From Akanthomyces muscarius (lineage: Eukaryota > Ascomycota > Sordariomycetes > Hypocreales > Cordycipitaceae), in the NCBI RefSeq assembly GCF_028009165.1, contig NC_079243.1, forward strand, positions 310,001 through 374,000: a stretch of 64,000 bases of DNA. Direction: 5' to 3'. Below the pieces are notes generated by a model. The model worked only from the letters and a program-made list of their open reading frames with translations, was not told the DNA's origin and made no database searches. The first letter of the stretch is position 1. The number at the start of each line of letters is the position of its first letter. Below, in pieces: positions 22,001 to 31,998 of this stretch. A program made the position numbers and the translations under genes.

Positions 22001-22167
22001 TACGGAGAACGAAATTGCGCTAACGATCGTAAATTCCGAGCGTCAAGCAATCAAAATGTATATGCTTGCCAACTTTCCTGCACCGGTCGCACTACCGCAC
22101 CATGGGAGGCATGGAAACTCTCTGCAGGGAGTATAGTAGCAAAAGTTGTACGCATACTCGCCCCATC

Positions 22168-22760
22168 TCAATCACTAAGACCTGCCAGGCTCAAAATGGA
22201 CATGGATTGAAGCGCTTCTCCCAGCACCTTAAGTCTTACCAGCTTTGTTAAGAAGATATCCACGCCACTCTCCAGTGCTTCTCGCTGGGCGCTTTCCGAT
22301 GCAAGGCTAGGATTGCCACGCGGGGTAACTTGCTTGCATTTTCATAGGCACGAATCTCTCTTGTTGCCTCGAAACCATTCATGAGAGGCATCGAAATATC
22401 CATTAAGACGGCTGCAAATTGACCGGAGCCCGCCTCGTATGCGGTAAAGGCTTCTTTACCGTTGAGAGCGGTTTCGAACCGTAGCCCGAGCTTTGTTACG
22501 TACTCAGAAAGCACCCCCAAGTTGATGTTGTTATCATCTACAAGCAGGAGCTTGTCAGGCTTAGCGCCTGTAGACACCATTGCGGCGTCGGGTTCCGTGC
22601 CTGGTGGGACAGGCATTGTCGACGGAGGAGTGAAGTTTGTCAATGATTCGGCGACCGGTAGATGCAAATCAAGATGTTGCGTTGTAAGAAAACCAGGCAA
22701 GCTCTGTCGTTTTGTGAGGTTGACGGGTTGCAGATGAGACGACAGCTTTGGAAGACCCAT
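22168..22760 (-). pseudogene. receiver domain of a hybrid histidine kinase, frameshifted
   Basis: The minus strand encodes LLLVDDNNINLGVLSEYV (acidic pair), AVLMDISMPLMNGFEATREIR (phospho-acceptor Asp) and, after a frameshift near 22310, ASESAQREALESGVDIFLTK (conserved Lys) to a stop at 22168. This is the C-terminal receiver of a hybrid histidine kinase. No kinase, HAMP or PAS region lies upstream, so only the end of the gene remains. The frameshift lies where the family has an ALTG-type motif. Confidence 0.75.
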
Positions 22761-22800
22761 CCAGCGCTAAAACTACAGATAGGCCGCGGGGTCCAACGCT

Positions 22801-22870
22801 TTGATTTGATTTGTTTGATTTTTTTTTTTGATTTGATTATTTAATTTTGATTTGATTTTTGATTTGACTA
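22801..22870. repeat. TTTGA-rich low-complexity tract
   Basis: Repeated TTTGATTTGATT motifs and a poly-T run, with no gene. Confidence 0.8.
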
Positions 22871-23027
22871 TTACGTCCGTTGGCGCCCTAGGGTAGGCTT
22901 TTGGACGTGCTATCGAGCCTTCTACGGACCAATGTACAGCCGTACCCGCTAAGTGGACCCTAACAGAACGCGTGCCGCGCCCACATAAAGTGAAAACATG
23001 GCGGGGTCCCACGCGCGGGCACGTGAC

Positions 23028-23057
23028 TGACCGGACCAGCCGTGACCGGACCAGCCA
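23028..23057. repeat. 15-bp tandem duplication
   Basis: Two adjacent copies of TGACCGGACCAGCC plus one base. Confidence 0.8.
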
Positions 23058-23366
23058 TGACAGAACGCGCCGAGAAAAGCAATGTAGTTAATGTGACTGC
23101 GTGAGCAAAAGCTTGCTGTAAAGAGCTCATGATTTCGATAACGTAAAGTGGGATGAATTATTAACTTAATCGTTAGCAATGTGCTGCATGAGACGGAAAC
23201 TCACGCTTTGAATCGCGAATTTGTTCGAGCGAATAAGAGCAGGCGTGCCCCGCAATAAGTTATCGCGGCGCCTGTGCGCTCCAGGGTATCGTAGGCTGCT
23301 GTTCATCGCTCGGTAGTGCGTTCGCAATCTCCTTCAAACACAACATCTATATCAAGCTCATCCAAA

Positions 23367-24683
23367 ATGCCGTGGCACTGCCCTTTTCCCAAAACATACG
23401 ACGGCCTTGATGGCCGCTATTACTACCACGAAGATCCGTACAAATGGCCCTACTTTAAGTTCGGTGAAGCCCTGAAACCTGAGGACATCTTTGGCCATCT
23501 TCATGAGCGTTTCAATACGGCACCCATCGCCATCATGGACAAGGTAGCCTGGCATGCCGATGTGGTTGACCTTATCACCATGTCGAAAACTCTTGACGAA
23601 TTTTATGCGAGGCTGGAGGAGCGCAAGATGCTGCGTCTTGACGAGCTGAAGTCTGCGATAGCCTCCGCGGACGTGCTCGACTCTGTACTGTTCAAATGGG
23701 GGACGCCTCTTTATCTCCTCTGCAGAGCGATGCAGAAATTGCACGACAGTGCATCTGTTTTCGATGCTGCTAGCGCCTTTGTAGCGATGCAGAATTTCGT
23801 CAAAGAGCAGAGCGAGCAGCATGAGCGAGGCAAGTATCCCTCAATACTGTATCACATTCACGAGTCTGACAATCTTAAAACAGCTCTCAAAAGGCAATTC
23901 GAAGTAGAGAGGGGAGAAGCGAGAACGCACTCTCTAGACATCACCTTAAAGACAGGGGATGGGCCGGACACAATCTCGGCCGATGTTGCACAGGAGACAA
24001 GAGCCAACCCCAGGAGCCCTCCAGACGTCACGCCCCCCCCAACACTCCAGTCTCATTCCAAGCCTCCTTCCTCATCCCAGCGACTGCGTCCAGGTACAAA
24101 CAAGACCACAAACAACAGGAAACGCAAACAAAACGCGGTAGAGGGTGTAACTGGCCCGACTAAGAAGCCGCGCGCCACACTACCAGCGAGCCGTCGTTCC
24201 TCCTACCCAGGCAGGAGAAGTCCGGCCGGCAACGACACAATCCCCGCAGAAGATGGACGAGAAGATGAAGCGACTTCAAGCTCTCATCAAAAGGAATCCA
24301 GCCAAAGGACATCTTTCGACCAAAAACAGCCTATGCCAGATACGGACAAGCAGGAGACTCTATCGGAAAGCTTGCCGGACACAGGACAGGACGTCTCCAC
24401 GGTGGTGAAGGCTACCGAATCTCCAGGAGCTGGCTCTCCTTGTGCAGCGCAGAGCCCCAGGAGTAACCACCCAGATCATGGCCAGACTCGATATTATTCT
24501 AATAAGATAAATTATGAGCATCTCGGCTGGCAACGAGATTTTGGTCCCTCCGATAAGGCTTTGCCCAGCGGCGAGCAACGGGATGAGGCTGATACCTCGG
24601 AGATAGGTAGTGGCCTTCACAGGCCACGTTTGGAACCCGGTGCGAAATTACACAGCAACAGCGGGCCGGCGGCAGGGTTTTAG
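23367..24683 (+). CDS. hypothetical protein with structured N-terminus and disordered tail
   Basis: A 438-aa protein from the ATG at 23367; upstream the frame opens only from a GTG. Residues 1-190 are rich in aromatic and charged residues (MPWHCPFPKTYDGLDGRYYY, then helical segments) and look folded. Residues 200-438 are Ser/Pro/Lys-rich with basic clusters (NRKRK, KKPR) that could act as nuclear localisation signals. No family was recognised. It is convergent with the kinase gene, with only 109 bp between the two stop codons. Possibly a nuclear protein. Confidence 0.65.
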   Translation: MPWHCPFPKTYDGLDGRYYYHEDPYKWPYFKFGEALKPEDIFGHLHERFNTAPIAIMDKVAWHADVVDLITMSKTLDEFYARLEERKMLRLDELKSAIASADVLDSVLFKWGTPLYLLCRAMQKLHDSASVFDAASAFVAMQNFVKEQSEQHERGKYPSILYHIHESDNLKTALKRQFEVERGEARTHSLDITLKTGDGPDTISADVAQETRANPRSPPDVTPPPTLQSHSKPPSSSQRLRPGTNKTTNNRKRKQNAVEGVTGPTKKPRATLPASRRSSYPGRRSPAGNDTIPAEDGREDEATSSSHQKESSQRTSFDQKQPMPDTDKQETLSESLPDTGQDVSTVVKATESPGAGSPCAAQSPRSNHPDHGQTRYYSNKINYEHLGWQRDFGPSDKALPSGEQRDEADTSEIGSGLHRPRLEPGAKLHSNSGPAAGF

Positions 24684-24792
24684 TGAAGAGTATGCTGCAG
24701 CGGTACATAATTCACGACATGGGACAGTTATGTACCGGAGGCAACTTGTTCCAATCAATTTGAAATTATCAATCCTGTACCCAGAACTCGGC

Positions 24793-26715
24793 TTACGACT
24801 GTGCGAAAATGTAAGATGCCAGTAACCCGGTGATAGCAGCAGCCGAAATTCGATTTCTGGGCTTTCCTTCCAACATTTTGGAGACGATTCCCTCAACGCC
24901 ATCTGTGCTAAGGCGTTGCCTGATCTTGCCAACATTGGCTCGCCAATCTTGAGCTGGTTGGCAGTGCATATTGTCAAGGTCCCAAGCTCGCGCTGTCGCC
25001 TCCGGCAGCGGCGTCATCTTGAGCAAGTAGAGCATGGTCACTCCGAGTGAGAAGACATCGCTCCCGAGAACCCTTCCCCCGTCCTCTGCTGATTCTGGAG
25101 CCATGTAATGGGGAGTCCCGCCGGGTGGCCGGGAAAAGCCATCGACAGACACCATACCGAAGTCAATCAGTACCGCGCCGCGAGTTTTGTCATAGAGGAT
25201 GTTCCCAGGCTTGATGTCGTTGTGCATAATTCTGCGCTCCGCGAGATATGCGAGAGCGCTCGAGGAGTCTCGCAAGACGCGAACTGCGTCCTGATCTGTG
25301 CCTGAGAACTGGCGGTTCCGCATCTCGCAGATGGCAGAAAGGTCTGGGTATGGCAGATACTCCATAAAGATGGTGTAGAAACGGCCATCTGCGCCATAGA
25401 ACTTGACAATGGAGTCCTACCAGGCAATTTCGAGTTAGTTACTATCCTAGTGAGATTAAAATATGATCGCTTACATGCTTCATCGACGCCATAAATTGCA
25501 CCTCTCGTCTCCACATTCTGACCAGGGAAATTACATCATGTGTTTCCGATGAATATTCGCGTTTTCTGATCACTTTGACGACTGAATCACCGAACTTAGA
25601 GTGCATGCCACGGAACACCATAGTGGCGTTTCGGTCGACAATGTCTCGGAGGTTGGCAACCGCGAAGTCGTCCGCATCCGAAGAAATGACGCTCAGCTTG
25701 GTGGTTTGGCGGACCTCCAGCATTGGGTTATCGCGGGAGATGAGTTCAAGCGAAGTACTCTGTTTCAAAATTGAAAGTTAGCGAGACAGACAAAACAACA
25801 ATTTTAAGAGCACGATCGATGAATTTGACAAAACGAACCAGAAGTGTCCAGAATTGTCAAACTCAAAAAGAACAGATTAGGAAACCGAAAGTGTCAGCTG
25901 ATGGGGCGGGGGGGAGCACGTACCCTCACAGCGACGGCTGTGTCGGCGTCCTCTGATACAGGTCTCTTCGAGCCAGCCGCCGCAGTAATCTGGCTCGATT
26001 TCTTCAACGAGTATCGTCGCCGGAAGAGCAAAAGCTCCGTCAGCAACTTATCAGGCTTCCCGTTCTTGTCCTTCGCAATACGCCAGTAGCCTGGTGAAAT
26101 TGGTCGGATCATCTGCGCCTGGACGCTCGCACTCTGCCCAAATTTGCCGTCAGCCTCATCCGTCTCGAGGGCGAGCAGATGCAGCTCCTTGATGCCCAAG
26201 TTATGAGCAATCAGGTTATCGCTGGCGACATCATAGAAGAAGCGGCAGCTACGGCCGTTTTCGAGATCAAGTGTGAAGTCGGTATTATCCGGAGACTGGC
26301 GTGCGACGACCAAGCTCTGGCCAGTGACTGCCGGAAGGACTACAGCCTCGAGTGAGCTGGTGGGTATGTGGTCTGGAGGGAGAGGGCATATCACGACTCG
26401 GGCGTCCGGCCCGACGTCGCTCTCTTTGATCGTAAGGATCGAGAAGGAGTCGCTAGACGATATGCCGCTCTCGCCAACCCTCCTTTCGACCGGGAACTTG
26501 TTTAAGACGTTGAAATGCTTTTGGATCTCCTCGCTTGGGATCGCGTTGGTCGTTTCTTCCTCAGCACTATTGCTCTTGTTGCACCTGTTGAGCCTGTCGT
26601 GCTTGTTCAAGTCGGCGGCGGCGGCGACACGCGCCTGTAACTCATTACTCAAAAAGACGTTCGTTGCTGAGCCACTCCCTCCAGATTCCGTATCTTTGAG
26701 GCTTTCGCTCTTCAT
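24793..26715 (-). CDS. serine/threonine protein kinase
   Basis: Three exons, 26715-25924, 25759-25475 and 25416-24793, give 566 aa with phase-0 introns (GTACGT, GTAAGC). The kinase domain occupies the C-terminal half. VVKVIRK is the VAIK-like strand. RIMHNDIKPGNILYD is the catalytic loop (HND instead of HRD). VLIDFGMVS is the DFG segment, GGTPHYMAPE the activation-loop end and GSDVFSLGVTMLYLL subdomain IX. The N-terminal 260 residues (SPDNTDFTLDLENGRSCRFFYD) resemble an FHA-like or PH-like beta fold but are not assignable by eye. HND in place of HRD is common in fungal kinases of this type. Substrate unknown. Confidence 0.8.
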
Positions 26716-27659
26716 GTCTTAATATTTTGACTCGTGTGGCAAGATGGGAAAATGAGATGGGCTGTAGAATCGGGGCTGCTGTCACGAGCTGGTCAAATAG
26801 CCGCCCGTCGCTGGCCGTTCATCCTAGCCGGCCGTGCAGGTGCAGGTTGTACTTGTTTTACTACACCTACGCTTACTCTTTATTTCCATTAATTTGTTTT
26901 TCAGTCTCTAAATATACCCAACCATCGCAATGGACTACGGAATTTCTTCTTGGCTTCTTTAACCATGTTTTCACTTTGCCACAGGCGACGAGTTTTCTCA
27001 TTTTGGAGCACTAGCTGCGCTCCTCTCCTTTCTTACTGCTTGATTTGGGTCGTGAAAATGGTTCTTACCATGTTAGCTATCACGAGGCTTTTCAATATTA
27101 ATTGGCCCAAAGCAGTCCCGGCTCAGTTTCACGTTGTGCATACCACTTTGTATGTAGTGGCCGTGAATGGTCTCGGTGCAGGGCGCGTAGCCCCATCCAG
27201 GCGCTGCACTAGCTAGTTAGTTAGCTCGTTTGCGGCTTGGAGCTCTGTTAACAGGCCCCAGATACCGTTGCCAAATCGCGCGATCCCCTGGCATGATGAC
27301 AATGTATATATGCAAGTTCACTACATAGCGCACGGACTAAAACTTGAACGTCTCTTAGGCGAACTACTTTCAATGGCCCTTCGATGCGAACTGGTACTGC
27401 TTCCTTGCAGGCGGCAGTATTTGAGTTGGAACAACACTCGGTTAGGGAAAGCGAAGGACAAGCGGTTGTGGGGCAGGACGCACCTGGCCGCACCGTGCCG
27501 ACAAGCCACGGCGCGTCCAGGAGGGCTTGTTTTGGGTGTGGAGAAATGATATTTCGAAAAAATGGTTACGACCACATAAAATAGAATTCCAAAGATTCCT
27601 TCTTGTAGCCCCTGGCTTAACTTCCACGGTCAACTATCAACCCGCTTATAGCGCACTTC
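26716..27659. other. spacer upstream of the kinase, no gene seen
   Basis: Only short unconvincing frames. It includes the kinase promoter on its left. Confidence 0.5.
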
Positions 27660-27890
27660 TTATCGAGCCCCACCATTGAAAAGACGGCAAAGATGCTCCA
27701 TCGGGCATGATTGCGTTAGGACGTAGAAGGCACTGGTATTGGGGAAGTGAAAAGTGAGTGTATTAGAGGGCTGATGGTGGTGCGTCACGGGGAGACTGCG
27801 TGGGCGCGCCGTAGTGGCCCTTGATTGCGGGGGCAGGGCTGTACCAGAGCCGAATCTACAGCGGGTGTCCCAAAACTTACGGTGTTGACT
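27660..27890. repeat. diverged repeat, partner of 41110-41300
   Basis: Shares phrases such as GGCAAAGATG, ATTGCGTT and CAGAGCCGAAT(C/T)TACAGCGGGTGT with 41110-41300 in the same order and orientation. The identity of the element is unknown. Confidence 0.65.
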
Positions 27891-27900
27891 AATCGGGGGG

Positions 27901-27910
27901 GGGGGGGGAG
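27901..27910. repeat. left target-site duplication of the MULE
   Basis: GGGGGGGGAG directly left of the MULE terminus, repeated at 36266-36275. Part is homopolymer, so the exact length (9-10 bp) is ambiguous. Confidence 0.75.
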
Positions 27911-27922
27911 GGCGGCCAATAC
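27911..27922. repeat. LINE target-site duplication, left copy
   Basis: GGCGGCCAATAC, identical to 33405-33416. It is also the terminal 12 bp of the MULE inverted repeat. Confidence 0.9.
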
Positions 27923-28188
27923 GGATACGGATACGGATTTTATTTCGCCCGGAGGGGGGGTCCCTAGAGGGCCTAATAGACAACCTATTTACATCGCAAT
28001 CCAGTGTGGTACAATTACTCCTCAAGCCCCACGAAATTGCCAGGTACACATTTCCAGCCAATGTTATCGTCTCTGACAGGCCTACTTGAAGGCCAATTCT
28101 CCAAGTGTTCAGCATCCTATCGTCAGCAGCTGAAGCCCGGTCTGCCATTTTTGGGGCTGCGCGCTATTAGTGTAGTTCCCATGATCTG

Positions 28189-31100
28189 TCACGCCGCACT
28201 AGACGTAGTACTAGACGTAGTATTGGTCTCGCGACCGTTTGTCCTCTCCAACCTTCTCGTAGCCATTGCAAATTTGACACTCGCCTTGACAGCTTCCATA
28301 TTTGGCGTCCATCTGTCTCCATCGCTAGCCGCTTTGCCTCCCAGAAAGAAGGACAGGTTACCCATCTTTGTGCGCGAATACTGTAGCATGATTCGTCGCT
28401 CTTCCTTCCACCTCTTGCATCGAAACAGAAAATGCTCAACTGTCTCTGCCGCTTGTCCGCACCCACACTTGGCCGATGCCGCGGCTCCGATCTTGTGCAG
28501 GTACCCATTAAGCCTTGACATGCCGGTGCGCAGCTGGATCAGAACATCCGACTCCCTGCGCTGAAACTGATCATATAATTCACGTGTATGCTTGCCTGGG
28601 AGAGCAGTATCAATCCGTTTCGAGTACTTTCCCACCTTCTCGGGAAGGACCTTGTCTCGCCTTCTCTCTAACATCGCCAGTCTCATCTTCGTAGTCCTGG
28701 CTTGGTACGGCAGCGCCTCTGGGGCGTCCGTTACCCTCGCCGCTTCTTGTGCTGCTGCCTTAGCCCTGGGACGTAGTGCGAAATCTTTTTCGCTCGCTGG
28801 TACAAACATAAGCGACACGGAACAAAACTGTTTCCGCAGGCGCTCCGTGTGGTCATATATCTGCTTGATCGTGTGTTGGCCCGACTGTTGTCGCGGCCGC
28901 CAGACGACCTGTGCCGCTGAGCGGTTGCTTGTCATGATGGTGATGTCCCGACCGCGCATTCCAGCCGGCATGCACTTCAGTGCAAACGACATGGCTGCCA
29001 ATTCCGCTGTGTATGGGTTCTGCTCGTCTCTGGATCCCAGGAGGACAGAGTAGCTAGCCACCACCTCGTCCACACTGTTGATGGCCGTGTCGCGCACAAC
29101 GCCGCCCATGCCCACTTGGTCACCACTCTGCGAGGAGGATGTGGCAATGATAATGCCCCCCGCTTCATCCGGTGACTTGGACGGTTCCACTTGGTCCTCT
29201 TCACCCGTGGCTTGAATCCGTTCATGCCACGGTGCCACGGTATACGCATCAATGACCTCTAGTCGATCCGTGTCGGTTCCTTCTAGTGCCATTCGTATCT
29301 TCTGCATTGGCGACACAAACCGACGCTTCGCTATGAACTTGGACCTCGCGAGCGGGTGTGTCTTCGGCAGCGTGCGCACATTGATCCATAGTCTTGCTGC
29401 GGCTTGAGCGTGACGCTCCTGCACTGGTTGAATGCTGGCCTCGGCCTCCGCAACCGACGTCGCGACCCCGCGGAAAGCACCCGTGATCGCCCGTGCCCCT
29501 TCCATTTGCGCCCTGTTTAACCAAGCCAGTTCCCTGGCGCCGCAGGCGTGCATCCACACAGTAGAGGCGTAGTCCATGACTGGTGCCACTACCGCTGTGA
29601 ATAGCTGCCTTGCCACTCGAGGCGACACCATTTTCAGCCTTCTCAAGAACATTGCCACTGTCAGTCCGCTAGAAGCCGTCGCGGCTACGTGTTCCCTGTA
29701 CCGCAACCCTGCATCCATGGTCACTCCCAACAGCTTGACACTACTCTTGGCCATGACCTCTCTTCCTTTGATCGTGAAAGGCGTGTTGCTCGAGCGCGCT
29801 GCAGTCCTGGTGAAATGGATAATTGATGTCTTGTCCGTTTCGAAAGTAGCACCGCTCCGCCTTTCCCATGCTAACGCTTCGTCTATAATCGATTGGACAC
29901 CGGCACGGTTCGCCTCTGCCGTCGGTCCGGTCACCCATGCCGAATAGTCATCGACAAAAGCGATAGAGCCGCCGTTTGCATCGATCTTTCGCTGCACTAG
30001 GTCCGCATTGAAAAATAAATAGGAGACTGGCGAAAGGCATGATCCTTGCGGTAGCCCGGCCTGGGACAGTTTTTGCCGTTCAGACGTGAAGCCGTTTACG
30101 GCCATTGTAGCCGTCCGGTCCGAGCAAAAGGCGTCCAGCCATCGTATCAGCCTATCTGGCATCCCTCTCGCTCTCATCCTTTGGAGCAGCCGCTCTTTGT
30201 GCACGCCGTTATACGCACCCTTGACGTCGAAGCTGACCAAGCTGAGCACCTTACCGCTCCTCCATGCCTTGTAGATCTGTTCCTGCAGGAGGACGAGTGC
30301 CTGCTCGGCTGATCGCCTCCTCCTGGCCCCAAAGTGGTTGGTTGGCAGCAGACCGCAGGCTTCCACCGCATACGACATACGTTCTGCAATCACAGCTTCT
30401 AGTATCTTGCCCAGCGTAGACAAAAGCGATATCGGCCGCCACGCTTTGGCTAGTGCGTAGTTTTCTTTGTCAGCCTTCTTCAGCGGGATGATCTTCGCGG
30501 TTCTCCATTGGTGAGGTACTACGCCGTCTCGCAGCGAGGAATCAAAAAGGGCCCAGACCCTGTACTTCACCACAGGCCACAGGCGCTTCCATACAACCGC
30601 TGGGAGGCCATCCTCTCCTGGCGCTTTCCAAGGCTTCGCCGCCATCACTTTCTCCTCGATCTCTTCCAACGTCAGATCCGGCATTGGCACTGCCTCCCTT
30701 TGCGGCCGGTCGCCCTCCGGTTCAATGTGTGCTGGGAGTGGCGGGAAGAATGTGCTGAGGAGTTCCTCCGCCTGCTCCACCTTGTCGTTCGTCGTAGATC
30801 CGTCGTCTCTGCGTAGCGGTGGCACTTTGTCGCCCATGGCGTCCACACTTGGCCGCAGGTACCTAGCTGCCTTCCAGATATTGGTGTCCGCGGCCAGGAA
30901 GTCCTCCCAGTGTTCTTGTTTCTGTTTCCGAATGGCGTCGTGATATTCCTTGGACGCTTCTTTGGCACGCGTTTCTAGGTCCGATTTCCGGCATCCGGCA
31001 CGCCGTGTCGCCCTAGCTTGATTCCGCCAGAAAGTGTAGGCCCGCCGCAGCCTTGTCAAATCTTTCGTCCACCATCGCTTCGTGTACGCCGGCGGCTGCG

Positions 31101-31998
31101 CTCGCGGTGTCAGCTCACGAATTGCTTCCAGAACGACCTCCATCAACTGGTCTGTCTGCGTTTGCACATCCACCGTCCAGGGCAGCGGCCGAAGATTGTC
31201 CTCCACCCTGGCCAAGATCATGGGCCACGGCGCATTTTTCAACAGAAGCCGAGGCGCTACATCCCTTTCAGGGGTCGCCACATCAAATATCGTCTGGATC
31301 GCTCGATGGTCGGATCCATGCTCTGTCGTGTGAATATCGCATTCCACTACCTCCTCTGCCATCTCCGATGTCGCAAGCACCAGATCAATGGTGCTCTCTA
31401 CATCTTTTCCCTGCCAAGTCTTCGTCCCTCGTGGCAGGAGACTACAGAGGCCATTCTCGCTCATCAATTCGATTATTGGTCTCGCCTCTCCCTGTCTTTT
31501 CACCGGAACATCGTCTCCTCCCCAAAGGATGTCGTGTCGATTGAAATCACCAGCCAAGACCACGTCTGTCCGCCGACCTGTCCTGTCGCGGAACTGGTGG
31601 ATCAGGTTCCGCAGCTGCCTCATTGCTACAACCAGCGCCGTTTCATCTCTTCCCTCCACGTATACCGACACTACCATCACATCGCGGTCCCCGAGCCGAA
31701 GCACCGCCGCAGTGAGATCAGCCGACGGTACAGGAACCTGTTCCGCCTCGATATCTCTCCGCACCCACAGCATGCTTCGAATCGGCCACATCCTGTCCTC
31801 TATTCGCGTGGGTATCATCTTCGTCCAATTGCTATGGCCAGCTGGACTGGTCATGATCACGCCGTTCACACTCCTCGCATACGGCTCTGTCACCGCCACG
31901 ACGGCGTAGTCTTGAAGATCCGGGTCATTCATCAAGCTAAGCTGTACCGGCTGTTGCTTCCTCACATTCAGCTGCAGGATACGAAGGAGGCTATGCAT
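28189..31998 (-). CDS. LINE ORF2: endonuclease, reverse transcriptase, RNase H-like
   Basis: 1269 aa from an ATG at 31998. The APE-type endonuclease is at about 1-235, with LRILQLNVRK, VTEPYA, VLAGDFNRHD and GSDHRAIQ as catalytic motifs. The reverse transcriptase lies at about 470-760, with FDVKGAYNGV, AGLPQGSCLSPVSYLFF and the active site FVDDYSAW. An RNase H-like domain is at about 930-1080; its acidic residues look replaced (ATSSSQ, IMTSNRSA), with the Glu of AELAAM kept. The C-terminus holds a CGCGQAAETVEHFLFRC knuckle. The enzyme nicks target DNA and copies its own RNA by target-primed reverse transcription. Its start overlaps the ORF1 stop. Confidence 0.95.
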   Translation of the reverse strand: MHSLLRILQLNVRKQQPVQLSLMNDPDLQDYAVVAVTEPYARSVNGVIMTSPAGHSNWTKMIPTRIEDRMWPIRSMLWVRRDIEAEQVPVPSADLTAAVLRLGDRDVMVVSVYVEGRDETALVVAMRQLRNLIHQFRDRTGRRTDVVLAGDFNRHDILWGGDDVPVKRQGEARPIIELMSENGLCSLLPRGTKTWQGKDVESTIDLVLATSEMAEEVVECDIHTTEHGSDHRAIQTIFDVATPERDVAPRLLLKNAPWPMILARVEDNLRPLPWTVDVQTQTDQLMEVVLEAIRELTPRAQPPAYTKRWWTKDLTRLRRAYTFWRNQARATRRAGCRKSDLETRAKEASKEYHDAIRKQKQEHWEDFLAADTNIWKAARYLRPSVDAMGDKVPPLRRDDGSTTNDKVEQAEELLSTFFPPLPAHIEPEGDRPQREAVPMPDLTLEEIEEKVMAAKPWKAPGEDGLPAVVWKRLWPVVKYRVWALFDSSLRDGVVPHQWRTAKIIPLKKADKENYALAKAWRPISLLSTLGKILEAVIAERMSYAVEACGLLPTNHFGARRRRSAEQALVLLQEQIYKAWRSGKVLSLVSFDVKGAYNGVHKERLLQRMRARGMPDRLIRWLDAFCSDRTATMAVNGFTSERQKLSQAGLPQGSCLSPVSYLFFNADLVQRKIDANGGSIAFVDDYSAWVTGPTAEANRAGVQSIIDEALAWERRSGATFETDKTSIIHFTRTAARSSNTPFTIKGREVMAKSSVKLLGVTMDAGLRYREHVAATASSGLTVAMFLRRLKMVSPRVARQLFTAVVAPVMDYASTVWMHACGARELAWLNRAQMEGARAITGAFRGVATSVAEAEASIQPVQERHAQAAARLWINVRTLPKTHPLARSKFIAKRRFVSPMQKIRMALEGTDTDRLEVIDAYTVAPWHERIQATGEEDQVEPSKSPDEAGGIIIATSSSQSGDQVGMGGVVRDTAINSVDEVVASYSVLLGSRDEQNPYTAELAAMSFALKCMPAGMRGRDITIMTSNRSAAQVVWRPRQQSGQHTIKQIYDHTERLRKQFCSVSLMFVPASEKDFALRPRAKAAAQEAARVTDAPEALPYQARTTKMRLAMLERRRDKVLPEKVGKYSKRIDTALPGKHTRELYDQFQRRESDVLIQLRTGMSRLNGYLHKIGAAASAKCGCGQAAETVEHFLFRCKRWKEERRIMLQYSRTKMGNLSFFLGGKAASDGDRWTPNMEAVKASVKFAMATRRLERTNGRETNTTSSTTSSAA

